Source: Mycobacterium heidelbergense
GTDB lineage: Bacteria > Actinomycetota > Actinomycetes > Mycobacteriales > Mycobacteriaceae
DNA: 64,000 nt
NCBI RefSeq assembly: GCF_010730745.1
Contig: NZ_AP022615.1
Coordinates: 1,550,001-1,614,000 of the forward strand
Direction: 5' to 3'
The position numbers and the translations under genes are program-made. The notes under the pieces were generated by a model that saw only the letters and a program-made list of their open reading frames with translations, did no database searches and was not told where the DNA came from. Every line of letters starts with the position of its first letter. The first letter of the stretch is position 1. Of this stretch, positions 35,144 through 44,575 are shown piece after piece.

Positions 35144-37540
35144 ATGACAGACTCCCCCGTCGACATGCCGCCGAGCGCGCGCGACGCCCTTCAGGCCCTC
35201 GCCAACGCCGCGAAGACACCGATGAAGCTCATGGTCAGCGGGGGCCTCGGCACTGGCAAGAGCACCGCTCTCGCCGCCGCGCGCGACGCGCTGCGGGGTG
35301 CCGGGCTGACGGTGTTGGCGCGCCCGCCCCGTGCCGGCGACCCACCGGACGCGGCGTTGGTCATCGACGATGCGCATTTGCTGGCCGACGCCGAACTGCT
35401 GGCCGTCACAGAGCGCGTGACCGACCCCGGCGCGACGGTCGTGGTGGCCGCCCAACCGCAGGAACAGCTGCGGGACCTGACCCTAGCCATCGAACGGGAC
35501 GGGCGGCACATATCGCTCGGTCCCCTGCCGGGCACCGAACACCTTGTGGAGTGCACCGCGGGGCTGCCGTTCCTGCTGAGCGCGGTCACCGACGGAAACC
35601 TGCCCCCGGCGCGGGCGGCCAAGTTCGCGCTGCTCGAGCGATTGCGCCGGCTCGACGAGCCCACCCAGGACACTCTGCTCATCATGTCGCTGACCCAAGA
35701 ATTAGGGACCGCGGATGTGGCTGCTGCACTGGGGATTTCGACAGCAGAAGCACACCGGCTGGTTGATCGGGCGTGCGCCACCGGACTCGTCGAACCGTCG
35801 CACAGCCCGGAATTCCTGCGGTTGGTGCACGGGGCGGTCGCCCAGATCGTCGGCACCGCGCACCACCACGACGTCGAGGCCGCTCTACTGCGTTCGCAGC
35901 TCGACATCTCAACGTTATCAACAGTTTTCGCGCTCCAACTTGCCGAACACGGCTTGAAAGACGACCGGCTGGCGGCGATCCTCGCCGGGCAAGGCGCGGC
36001 CGAACGCGGTGAGCCGGTCCGGGCCGCGAGGATGTACCGGGCGGCGGTCGACGCCGGCGCCGAAGGACTGACCTCGCGACTCGCCGACGCGCTGGCCCGC
36101 ACCGGAGACTGCGCGGCCGCCGCGGCGTTGGCCGAAGATCTGCTCGGCTCGGCGGATTCCGCCGAGCGGGCCGCGGCGGTCCGAATCGCCGCGAGCGTTG
36201 CGACCCACGATGGCAACGCAAATCAGGCCGCCGAACTGTTCGGCTGGCTGGGCCCCTACCCGGACGCCGTCGTCGGCGCGGCGGCGACGATCGCGCTCAC
36301 CGCGACGGGTGACCTCGCGGCGGCGCGGGTCGCCTTGCGCCTCAAGGACACCGGGCCGCCGACCATGGCCGCGCGCGCCGCGCGCGGTCTCGCCGAGGGG
36401 CTGCTGCTGACCATGGATCACCCGTATCCGGTGGCGATGGCGAAGCTCGGCCAGGCTCTTGCGACCGACCAAGCCATGAGCGAAGTCATCCCCGACAGCC
36501 CCGCCGCGCTGGTCGCCCTGGCCGCGATGCATGGCGGCGATCCGGTCCGCGCCCGCAGCGTCATCGGCCGCGCCGTCCGCGACCCGCTGTTCGGGCGTCG
36601 GCATGCGTTGCTGTCCGGCTGGATCAAGATGCAGGACGGGCAGCTGCAGGCGGCCGGCGCGGACGTCGCCGCCGTCGGCTCCGACGGGTTGCACCGCCGC
36701 GACGCATTGTGGGCCACGGCACTGCAGACCGCGATCGCGCGCCGCAGCGGCGACACGGGTGCGCTGCAAAAACATTGGTACACGGCCATGGAAGTGCTCG
36801 CCGAGTACTCGGTCGACCTGTTCGCGCTGCTGCCCTTGGGGGAATTGTGGGTGGCCGCCGCGCGGATGCGCCAGCTCCACCGGCTGCGGCACATCCTCGA
36901 TCAGGCGTTCGGGCTGCTGGAATCGCTGGGCAACCCGCCGTTGTGGTCCGTGCCGCTGCATTGGGCCGGGGTGCACGCGGGGATCGTCGCCAACGCACCG
37001 GAATCGGTTGCGCCGCACGGACAGGCGCTGAGCGGGTTGGCGGGCGACAGCGTCCTTGCGCGGGCACTGTCGGGCGCCGGCCGAACATGGCTCAGAGTCC
37101 TGGCAAACCAGGTCGACGCCGACGAGGCCACCGCCGCGGCCAGGTCGTTGTCGGATGTCGGGCTGACCTCCGACGCGACCCGGCTGGCCGGTCAGGCCGC
37201 CCTGCAAGCAGCTGACGGCCGGGTGTCCGGGGCCATGCTGCAACTGGCCCGGGACCTCAAGGTGGGGGCCGGTGCGGGCGAGACGCCCGTCGCGCAATCA
37301 GCGCCCGCCGCCCGTCCTGCGCCCCAGCACCCACGAGCGGGATCATCGCTGTCCGATCGCGAACGCGAGGTCGCCGAGCTGCTCCTGTTGGGCATGCCGT
37401 ACCGCGACATCGGTGGCCAACTCTTCATTTCGGCGAAGACGGTCGAACACCACGTCGCCCGGATCCGTCGTCGGCTCGGCGCCGGTTCCCGTTCGGAAAT
37501 GTTGTCCATGCTGCGAGCCAGGCTGGCCCCGGAGAGCTGA
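35144..37540 (+). CDS. iniR: LuxR-type regulator IniR of the iniBAC response
   Basis: 798 residues. N-terminal STAND/AAA-like ATPase with Walker A GGLGTGKSTALAA and Walker B ALVIDDAHLL, a long helical-repeat middle, and a C-terminal LuxR HTH (LSDREREVAELLLLGMPYRD then KTVEHHVARIRRRLG). Orthologue by position and layout of Rv0339c, reported as IniR, activator of iniBAC. GGGAAGGGGGG ribosome site before ATG 35144. Signal sensed is unknown here. Confidence 0.88.
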   Translation: MTDSPVDMPPSARDALQALANAAKTPMKLMVSGGLGTGKSTALAAARDALRGAGLTVLARPPRAGDPPDAALVIDDAHLLADAELLAVTERVTDPGATVVVAAQPQEQLRDLTLAIERDGRHISLGPLPGTEHLVECTAGLPFLLSAVTDGNLPPARAAKFALLERLRRLDEPTQDTLLIMSLTQELGTADVAAALGISTAEAHRLVDRACATGLVEPSHSPEFLRLVHGAVAQIVGTAHHHDVEAALLRSQLDISTLSTVFALQLAEHGLKDDRLAAILAGQGAAERGEPVRAARMYRAAVDAGAEGLTSRLADALARTGDCAAAAALAEDLLGSADSAERAAAVRIAASVATHDGNANQAAELFGWLGPYPDAVVGAAATIALTATGDLAAARVALRLKDTGPPTMAARAARGLAEGLLLTMDHPYPVAMAKLGQALATDQAMSEVIPDSPAALVALAAMHGGDPVRARSVIGRAVRDPLFGRRHALLSGWIKMQDGQLQAAGADVAAVGSDGLHRRDALWATALQTAIARRSGDTGALQKHWYTAMEVLAEYSVDLFALLPLGELWVAAARMRQLHRLRHILDQAFGLLESLGNPPLWSVPLHWAGVHAGIVANAPESVAPHGQALSGLAGDSVLARALSGAGRTWLRVLANQVDADEATAAARSLSDVGLTSDATRLAGQAALQAADGRVSGAMLQLARDLKVGAGAGETPVAQSAPAARPAPQHPRAGSSLSDREREVAELLLLGMPYRDIGGQLFISAKTVEHHVARIRRRLGAGSRSEMLSMLRARLAPES

Positions 37541-37665
37541 ACTGCAGGCCAAGGGCACCAGGTTAGGGCAGCCTTTCTCGCACCGAAACCCGAGAAGATG
37601 TAACTATGAGGACGGCCTAAGCAGGCGAAAGCACGCCGAGTAACTATGCATTGGAGAGATCTTCT

Positions 37666-40512
37666 GTGACCACGCAGATGCTCATCAGACTGGCAGTGGG
37701 CATGGGCATGACGCTGGTCGTGCTCCTATTCGCCGCGCGGCGGGTGCTCTGGCTGTTCAAGCTGGTCACCTCCGGAAAGCCGGCCCCCGGGCACACCGAC
37801 AACGTCGGTGAGCGCGTCTGGACGGAGATCGCCGAGGTCTTCGGGCAGCGCCGACTGCTGAAATGGTCGATTCCCGGCCTGGCGCACTTCTTCACCATGT
37901 GGGGATTTTTCATCCTGCTCACGGTCTACATCGAGGCCTACGGGCTGCTCTTCCAGGAGAACTTCCACATCCCGATCATCGGCCGGTGGGACGCGCTGGG
38001 CTTCCTGCAGGACTTCTTCGCGACCGCCGTCTTCCTGGGCATCACGACCTTCGCCATCATCCGGCTGACGCGGAGCCCGCGTGAGATCGGCCGCTCGTCG
38101 CGGTTCTACGGCTCGCACACCGGCGGCGCCTGGCTGATCCTGTTCATGATCTTCAACGTCATCTGGACCTATGTGCTGGTCCGCGGGTCGGCGGTCAACA
38201 ACGGCACGCTGCCCTACGGCAAGGGCGCGTTCCTGTCACAGCTCTTCGGCGCGATCCTGCGCCCGGCCGGCCAGCCCGCCAACGAAATCATCGAAACGGT
38301 GGCCCTGCTGTTGCACATCGGGGTCATGCTGGCGTTCCTGGTCATCGTTTTGCACTCCAAGCACCTGCACATCTTCTCGGCGCCCATCAACGTCATCTTC
38401 AAGCGGCTGCCCGACGGGCTCGGCCCGCTGCTGCCGATCGAGGCCGACGGCAAGCCGATCGACTTCGAAAACCCGCCGGACGACGCCGAATTCGGCCGCG
38501 GCAAGATCGAAGACTTCAGCTGGAAGGCGATGCTGGACTTCGCGACCTGTACCGAGTGCGGGCGCTGTCAGTCGCAGTGTCCGGCCTGGAACACCGGAAA
38601 GCCCTTGTCGCCCAAGCTCGTCATCATGGACCTGCGCGACCACTGGATGGCCAAGGCGCCCTACATCCTCGGTGAGAAAACCGCAGAGCCGCTTGAGGGT
38701 CTCGACCTCGAGACGGTCCACGAAGAGGGCCACCACGTGCCCGAGTCCGGATTCGGCCGGGTTCCCGGGCACGGGCCCGAGCAGGCTGCCCGTCCGCTGG
38801 TCGGCACGGCCGAACAGGGCGGCGTCATCGATCCCGACGTGCTGTGGTCCTGTGTGACGTGCGGCGCGTGCGTCGAGCAGTGCCCGGTGGACATCGAGCA
38901 CGTCGACCACATCGTCGATATGCGCCGCTACCAGGTGATGATGGAGTCGGAGTTCCCCTCCGAGCTGTCGGTGCTGTTCAAAAACCTTGAGAACAAAGGC
39001 AATCCGTGGGGGCAGAACGCCTCGGACCGGACCAACTGGATCGACGAGGTCGATTTCGACGTGCCGGTCTACGGCGAGGACGTCGACAGCTTCGAGGGCT
39101 ACGAGTACCTGTTCTGGGTGGGCTGCGCAGGCGCCTACGACGACAAGGCGAAGAAGACCACCAAGGCCGTCGCCGAGCTGCTCGCCATCGCCGGCGTGAA
39201 GTATCTGGTGCTGGGGACGGGCGAGTCCTGCAACGGCGACTCGGCGCGCCGGTCGGGCAACGAGTTCTTGTTCCAGCAGCTGGCCGCCCAGGCCGTCGAG
39301 ACCCTGGACGGGCTGTTCGAGGGCGTGGAGAGCGTCGACCGCAAGATCGTCGTCACCTGCCCGCACTGCTTCAACACCATCGGCAAGGAATACCGGCAGC
39401 TGGGCGCCAACTACAGCGTGTTGCACCACACCCAGCTGCTCAACCGGCTGGTGCGCGACAAGAAGCTGGTGCCGGTGTCGCCGGTCTCCCAGGACATCAC
39501 GTATCACGACCCGTGCTACCTGGGCCGGCACAACAAGGTCTACGAGGCGCCACGCGAGCTGATCGACGCCGCCGGGGCGAACCTCACCGAGATGCCGCGC
39601 CACGCCGAGCGCAGCTTCTGCTGCGGCGCGGGCGGTGCGCGCATGTGGATGGAAGAGCACATCGGCAAGCGGATCAACCACGAACGCGTCGACGAGGCGC
39701 TGGCCACCGGGGCGGCCACGATCGCCACCGCGTGCCCGTTCTGCCGGGTGATGGTGACCGACGGTGTCAACGACCGCTCCGAGGAGGCCGGCCGCACCGG
39801 CGTCGAGGTGCTTGACGTGGCCCAGATCCTGCTCGGGTCGCTCGAGTACGACAAGGCGACGCTGCCGGCGAAGGGTACGGCCGCGGAGGAGGCCGAGAAG
39901 CGGGCCGCCGCGGCACCGAAGGCCGCCGCTGTGAGCGCGCCTGCGCCGAGCGCCCCCACTCAGGCTCCTGCGGCCCCGGCCGCGTCTGAGGAGCCCGCGC
40001 CCGCCCCGGCCGCCGAGCCGGTTGCGAAGGCCGCCGTGCCGGCCAAAGGCCTGGGTATCGCCGGTGGCGCCAAGCGGCCCGGCGCCAAAAAGGCCGCGGC
40101 CCCGGCGGCCGAGGCCGCACCAGCAGCCGAGGCGCCCGCTCAGCCGGCGGCGCCCGCCGCCCCCGCCAAGGGGCTCGGCATGGCCGCCGGCGCCAAGCGA
40201 CCCGGCGCCAAGAAGGCGGCACCCGTGGCAAAGGCGGCTGAGGCGCCCGCGGCCGAGGCGGCTGAGGAACCCAAGGCGTCCACAGCGCCCGTCGCGCCCG
40301 TTAAAGGCCTGGGCATCGCCGCCGGCGCCAAGCGACCGGGGGCCAAGAAAGCGGCACCCGCGGCAAAGGCGACCCCGGCCACCGAGGCCACGCCGGAGCC
40401 CGAGGCCACGCCGGAGCCTGCCACCCAGCCCGATGACGACGCGGCACCGCCAGCAGCACCCGTTAAGGGGCTGGGCATCGCGCGCGGCGCCCGCCCGCCG
40501 GGCAAGCGCTGA
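37666..40512 (+). CDS. membrane Fe-S reductase, heterodisulfide-reductase-like (Rv0338c-like)
   Basis: 948 residues from GTG 37666 with a GGAGAG ribosome site. About five N-terminal membrane helices, a ferredoxin domain with two 4Fe-4S motifs (CTECGRCQSQCP; CVTCGACVEQCPVDIEHVD) and two CCG domains (DPCYLGRHNKVYEAP; CCGAGGARMW). Probable quinone-linked electron-transfer reductase; in M. tuberculosis the orthologue Rv0338c is reported essential. The C-terminus carries four KGLGI(A/M)xGAKRPGAKK repeats in an Ala/Pro linker, the last degenerate (GIARGARPPGKR). Confidence 0.88.
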   Translation: MTTQMLIRLAVGMGMTLVVLLFAARRVLWLFKLVTSGKPAPGHTDNVGERVWTEIAEVFGQRRLLKWSIPGLAHFFTMWGFFILLTVYIEAYGLLFQENFHIPIIGRWDALGFLQDFFATAVFLGITTFAIIRLTRSPREIGRSSRFYGSHTGGAWLILFMIFNVIWTYVLVRGSAVNNGTLPYGKGAFLSQLFGAILRPAGQPANEIIETVALLLHIGVMLAFLVIVLHSKHLHIFSAPINVIFKRLPDGLGPLLPIEADGKPIDFENPPDDAEFGRGKIEDFSWKAMLDFATCTECGRCQSQCPAWNTGKPLSPKLVIMDLRDHWMAKAPYILGEKTAEPLEGLDLETVHEEGHHVPESGFGRVPGHGPEQAARPLVGTAEQGGVIDPDVLWSCVTCGACVEQCPVDIEHVDHIVDMRRYQVMMESEFPSELSVLFKNLENKGNPWGQNASDRTNWIDEVDFDVPVYGEDVDSFEGYEYLFWVGCAGAYDDKAKKTTKAVAELLAIAGVKYLVLGTGESCNGDSARRSGNEFLFQQLAAQAVETLDGLFEGVESVDRKIVVTCPHCFNTIGKEYRQLGANYSVLHHTQLLNRLVRDKKLVPVSPVSQDITYHDPCYLGRHNKVYEAPRELIDAAGANLTEMPRHAERSFCCGAGGARMWMEEHIGKRINHERVDEALATGAATIATACPFCRVMVTDGVNDRSEEAGRTGVEVLDVAQILLGSLEYDKATLPAKGTAAEEAEKRAAAAPKAAAVSAPAPSAPTQAPAAPAASEEPAPAPAAEPVAKAAVPAKGLGIAGGAKRPGAKKAAAPAAEAAPAAEAPAQPAAPAAPAKGLGMAAGAKRPGAKKAAPVAKAAEAPAAEAAEEPKASTAPVAPVKGLGIAAGAKRPGAKKAAPAAKATPATEATPEPEATPEPATQPDDDAAPPAAPVKGLGIARGARPPGKR

Positions 40513-40573
40513 CCGCCTTGCCGACGGGATAGCGGCCGGCGAGATCGAAGGCGGTGCGAGTCCCCGACGAGGC

Positions 40574-40637
40574 TCGCCGAGCGTGTTCTCAGGGCGAGAA
40601 ATCGGCGAAAATCTCGCCCTGAGAACACGCTCGGCGA
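40574..40637. repeat. 26-bp perfect hairpin, copy 2 of an interspersed family
   Basis: Arms at 40574-40599 and 40612-40637 are perfectly complementary (tcgccgagcgtgttctcagg then gcgaga), with loop aatcggcgaaaa. Lies between the Fe-S reductase and aspC genes. Shares layout and loop with 7757-7808. May also act as a transcription terminator. Confidence 0.8.
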
Positions 40638-40761
40638 AGGGGGGCGGCGAAGGGGGCGAACCGGGCCGCCCGGCGCCGCATGAAACGCTCGTTACATGCA
40701 ACGGCCCAGCTCGGGGCCTAATCAGCAAATTTCATTCGACAACAATGGCACCATAGGTGAC

Positions 40762-42036
40762 GTGACTACTCACCAGCTGCCCGTGCACACGCCTGGCCAT
40801 CACCGGCAGCGGGCCTTCGCGCAGTCGTCCAAGCTGCAGGACGTCCTGTACGAGATCCGCGGCCCGGTGCACCAGCACGCCGCGCGGCTGGAGGCCGAGG
40901 GGCACCGCATCCTCAAGCTCAACATCGGCAACCCGGCGCCGTTCGGCTTCGAGGCGCCGGACGTGATCATGCGCGACATGATCCAGGCGCTGCCCTACGC
41001 GCAGGGCTACTCGGACTCCCAGGGCATCCTGCCGGCGAGGCGCGCGGTGGTGACCCGCTACGAGCTGGTCGACGACTTCCCCCGGTTCGACGTCGACGAC
41101 GTCTACCTGGGCAACGGCGTCTCCGAGCTGATCACGATGACGCTGCAGGCTCTGCTCGACAACGGCGATCAGGTGCTGATCCCGTCGCCCGATTACCCGC
41201 TGTGGACGGCGTCGACCTCCCTGGCGGGGGGCACACCCGTGCATTACCTGTGCGACGAGACCCAGAGCTGGCAGCCGGACCTCGCCGACCTGGAGTCCAA
41301 GATCACCGAGCGCACCAAGGCGCTGGTCATCATCAACCCCAACAACCCGACGGGCGCGGTGTATAGCCGCGAAATCCTCACCCAGATGGTCGATCTGGCC
41401 CGCAAGCATCAGCTGCTGCTCCTCGCCGACGAGATCTACGACAAGATCCTCTACGACGACGCCGAGCACATCAGCGTGGCCTCGCTCGCGCCCGACATGT
41501 TGTGCCTGACCTTCAACGGCCTGTCGAAGGCCTACCGCGTCGCCGGCTACCGGGCAGGCTGGCTGGCGATCACCGGGCCCAAGGACCACGCCGGCAGCTT
41601 CATCGAGGGGATCAGCCTGCTGGCGAACATGCGGCTATGCCCGAACGTGCCCGCGCAGCACGCGATCCAGGTCGCCCTCGGCGGCCATCAGAGCATCGAA
41701 GACCTGGTGCTTCCCGGCGGTCGGCTCCTCGAACAGCGCGACCTCGCGTGGACCAAACTCAATGAGATTCCCGGGGTGTCCTGCGTCAAACCCGAGGGTG
41801 CGCTGTACGCATTCCCCCGATTGGACCCCGAGGTCTACGACATCGAAGACGACGAGCAGCTGGTCCTCGACCTGTTGTTGTCCGAAAAGATCCTGGTGAC
41901 CCAGGGCACCGGATTCAATTGGCCCGCGCCGGATCACTTGCGCATCGTGACGTTGCCGTGGTCCCGCGACCTTGCCGCGGCGATCGAGCGGCTGGGCAAC
42001 TTCCTGACCAGCTATCGGCAGTCAGCGGGTTCGTAG
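40762..42036 (+). CDS. aspC: aspartate/alanine aminotransferase
   Basis: 424 residues from GTG 40762 (VTTHQLPVHTPGHHRQR); ATG 40696 is an alternative giving 446. Fold-type I PLP enzyme: substrate region LNIGNPAPFGF, INPNNPTGAVY, and the PLP lysine in NGLSKAYRVAGYRAGW. Transfers amino groups between 2-oxoglutarate and aspartate or alanine. Position matches Rv0337c. Confidence 0.88.
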   Translation: MTTHQLPVHTPGHHRQRAFAQSSKLQDVLYEIRGPVHQHAARLEAEGHRILKLNIGNPAPFGFEAPDVIMRDMIQALPYAQGYSDSQGILPARRAVVTRYELVDDFPRFDVDDVYLGNGVSELITMTLQALLDNGDQVLIPSPDYPLWTASTSLAGGTPVHYLCDETQSWQPDLADLESKITERTKALVIINPNNPTGAVYSREILTQMVDLARKHQLLLLADEIYDKILYDDAEHISVASLAPDMLCLTFNGLSKAYRVAGYRAGWLAITGPKDHAGSFIEGISLLANMRLCPNVPAQHAIQVALGGHQSIEDLVLPGGRLLEQRDLAWTKLNEIPGVSCVKPEGALYAFPRLDPEVYDIEDDEQLVLDLLLSEKILVTQGTGFNWPAPDHLRIVTLPWSRDLAAAIERLGNFLTSYRQSAGS

Positions 42037-42059
42037 CGGCGCCCTCTACGGTGGAGCGG

Positions 42060-43340
42060 GTGACCGATTCTCACTCGCACAGCCTGCACGGCTCGTCAAA
42101 GGGACCGTCTCCGCTGGGTCCGCTGCCCGCCAAGATCGTCATCGGGCTGCTGATCGCCATCGGTGTGGCCGTGATCGCCGGTGCGGTATTGCTCTGGCCG
42201 AGCCGCCAGCACGTCGACATCCCGATGCCGTTCCAGAACGCGTCCGGCGGCCCGGTAACCACGGTGACCGGGCACATCCTGTCCAGCGGGCTGGGCGACT
42301 GCGGCAGCCCGTCGGTGGGCCAGGTGCTTACCACCGCGCCGGAGCCGGCAGCCCCCGGCGCCGGGCGGTGCATAGAGACGGTCGTCGCGATCGATTCGGG
42401 ACCCAACGCGGGCGCCAAGACGCTTTTGGAGTCGTCCCCCGGTCCGAGCCAGCCCAAATTCGCGGCGGGAGACCACATCCGGCTCGTCCGCCAGGTCGAC
42501 GAACAGGGCGCCACCGGGTACGCGTTCTATGATTTCGAGCGCGGTTGGCCGCTGGTCGCACTGGCGATCGCCTTCGCGGTGGTGATCGTCGCCGTGGCAC
42601 GCTGGCGGGGATTGCTGGCGTTGGTCGGGATCGTGGTCGCGTTTCTGGTGCTGGTGGTGTTCCTGCTGCCGGCGCTGCGTGACGGCGCACCCGCGGTGCC
42701 GGTGGCGCTGGTGGCGTCGGCGGCGATCCTGTACGCGGTCATCTACCTCGCCCACGGGGTCAACCTGCGCACCAGCGCCGCCCTGCTGGGCACCTTGTCG
42801 TCGTTGTTGCTTGCCGCTGGATTATCTTGGGCCGCAATCGCATTGACTCATTTGACCGGGCTCTCGGACGAGCAGAATTCCACCGTCAGCGCGTATCTGG
42901 GCAGCGTGTCGATCAGCGGGCTGCTGCTGGCCGGGTTCATTATCGGGTCGCTGGGCGTGCTCAACGATGTGACCGTGACGCAGGCGTCGACGGTGTTCGA
43001 GCTCGCCCGCCTTGGTGAGAACACCTCGCGCAGGGCCATTTTCGTCGGCGCCATTCGGGTGGGACGCGATCACATCGCCAGCACGGTGTACACGCTGGTG
43101 TTGGCCTACGCCGGCACTTCGCTGCCGTTGCTGCTGCTGTTCAGCGTCGCCAACCGATCGCTCGGTGACGTGCTGATGGGCGAGAGCGTGGCCATCGAAC
43201 TCGTCCGCTCCGCGGTCGGCGGCATCGCGCTGGCCCTGTCGGTGCCGTTGACGACGGCGATCGCCGCCGTGCTGGCCAAGCCAGCCGAAATCAGCTCCGC
43301 TCCAACAGCTCCAGCAGATAGCCGCCATATCCGGACTTGA
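42060..43340 (+). CDS. YibE/F-like membrane protein
   Basis: 426 residues from GTG 42060 (VTDSHSHSLHGSSKG). One N-terminal helix, an external domain (TTVTGHILSSGLGDCG) and seven or eight C-terminal helices including the family segment GSLGVLNDVTVTQASTVFEL. YibE/F proteins are poorly characterised transporters or channels. The 3' end overlaps the 3' end of rmlA by 50 bp on the opposite strand. Confidence 0.8.
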   Translation: MTDSHSHSLHGSSKGPSPLGPLPAKIVIGLLIAIGVAVIAGAVLLWPSRQHVDIPMPFQNASGGPVTTVTGHILSSGLGDCGSPSVGQVLTTAPEPAAPGAGRCIETVVAIDSGPNAGAKTLLESSPGPSQPKFAAGDHIRLVRQVDEQGATGYAFYDFERGWPLVALAIAFAVVIVAVARWRGLLALVGIVVAFLVLVVFLLPALRDGAPAVPVALVASAAILYAVIYLAHGVNLRTSAALLGTLSSLLLAAGLSWAAIALTHLTGLSDEQNSTVSAYLGSVSISGLLLAGFIIGSLGVLNDVTVTQASTVFELARLGENTSRRAIFVGAIRVGRDHIASTVYTLVLAYAGTSLPLLLLFSVANRSLGDVLMGESVAIELVRSAVGGIALALSVPLTTAIAAVLAKPAEISSAPTAPADSRHIRT

Positions 43341-44157
43341 CCAGGGTGTGCGCTCGTGCGGCGAGCTGCTCGTTGGTGATCCAGCCCTGTCGCCACGCCA
43401 CCTCCTCGGGAACGCTGACCTTCAGCCCCTGCCGCCGTTCCAGCGTGCGGACGTAGTCGCTGGCGTCCAACAGCGAGTCGAAGGTCCCCGTGTCCAGCCA
43501 CGCCGTCCCTCTGGCCAGTACCTCGACCGACAGCCTGCCCCGGTTGAGATAGATCTGGTTGATCTCGGTGATCTCGTACTCGCCGCGCGCCGATTTCTTT
43601 AAGCCCTTGGCTATTTCGATCACGTCATTGTCGTAGAAATACAGGCCCGGCACCGCGTACTGAGACTTCGGCGTGGCCGGTTTCTCCTCCAACGACAGCG
43701 CCATGCCGTCGGGCCCGAATTCGACGACACCGTAGGCCGACGGGTTGGCCACCCAATACGCGAAAATGGCTCCGCCGTCGATGCTTTGGAAGCGCCTGAG
43801 GTTGGTTCCCAACCCTGGGCCGTAGAAGATGTTGTCTCCCAACACCAAAGCCGCGGAATCGTTGCCGATGTGGTTGGCGCCGAGCACGAATGCCTGCGCC
43901 AGGCCGTCGGGTTGATCTTGCGTCACGTAGGTGAGGTCGATGCCGAATTGCGAGCCGTCACCGAGCAGGCGCTGGAAACCGGTCGCGTCGTGGGGGGTGG
44001 TGATCACCAGGATGTCGCGGATTCCCGCCATCATCAGCGTGGACAGCGGGTAGTAGATCATCGGTTTGTCGTAGACCGGAAGCAACTGCTTGCTGATGCC
44101 GATGGTGATCGGATGCAGCCGGGTGCCCGAGCCGCCGGCCAGGATGATCCCACGCAT
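43291..44157 (-). CDS. rmlA: glucose-1-phosphate thymidylyltransferase
   Basis: 288 residues. First enzyme of dTDP-rhamnose synthesis, needed for the arabinogalactan linker. Nucleotidyltransferase signature GGSGTRLHPIT, active-site Lys in EEKPATPKSQYAVPGLYF. Full length. Matches Rv0334. Confidence 0.95.
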   Translation of the reverse strand: MRGIILAGGSGTRLHPITIGISKQLLPVYDKPMIYYPLSTLMMAGIRDILVITTPHDATGFQRLLGDGSQFGIDLTYVTQDQPDGLAQAFVLGANHIGNDSAALVLGDNIFYGPGLGTNLRRFQSIDGGAIFAYWVANPSAYGVVEFGPDGMALSLEEKPATPKSQYAVPGLYFYDNDVIEIAKGLKKSARGEYEITEINQIYLNRGRLSVEVLARGTAWLDTGTFDSLLDASDYVRTLERRQGLKVSVPEEVAWRQGWITNEQLAARAHTLVKSGYGGYLLELLERS

Positions 44158-44180
44158 GAATGGCTCCTTCTACTCGGCCC

Positions 44181-44549
44181 CTAATTTACGAGGTCTGCCT
44201 CGGTCAGCTCGGTTGCCGCCAGCGCCGAGGCCAAGTCGGCGTGCCGGAACACCGAGGTGACACGATCGTGGACCACCCGGAATGCCGACGCGGCGTTCGT
44301 CACGGCCCCGTCCGGGGTTTTGACCTTCTGTTCGACGACCACGACGCCGTCGTGCACGTATATCCGGCCGAGCTCCGCCGTCCCTTCGCGGGAGGCGGCC
44401 CAGCTGCGGAGGGCCTCGTGGCCCTGAGCGGCGCCGTGCGCGTCGCCGATCTCGATGTCGTCGCTGGATAAGGCGACCAGGGTGTCCAGGTCGGCTGCGT
44501 TGAGGGCGTCGTGCCACGCCAAAACGGTGGCGATCTCCGATGTGGTCAT
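44181..44549 (-). CDS. SnoaL-like / nuclear transport factor 2-fold protein (Rv0333-like)
   Basis: 122 residues from ATG 44549 (MTTSEIATVLAWHDALNAAD). Small alpha+beta cone fold of the SnoaL/NTF2 type with GDAHGAAQGHEALRSW. Upstream of and co-directional with rmlA. Matches Rv0333 by position. Function unknown. Confidence 0.8.
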   Translation of the reverse strand: MTTSEIATVLAWHDALNAADLDTLVALSSDDIEIGDAHGAAQGHEALRSWAASREGTAELGRIYVHDGVVVVEQKVKTPDGAVTNAASAFRVVHDRVTSVFRHADLASALAATELTEADLVN

Positions 44550-44575
44550 GGTCAGCAAGTTACCGTGCCCGGTGG

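Noticed and set aside
38236..40728. Very long minus-strand ORF (830 codons) opposite the Fe-S reductase gene
   Set aside because: Antisense shadow; the plus strand encodes clear Fe-S motifs.
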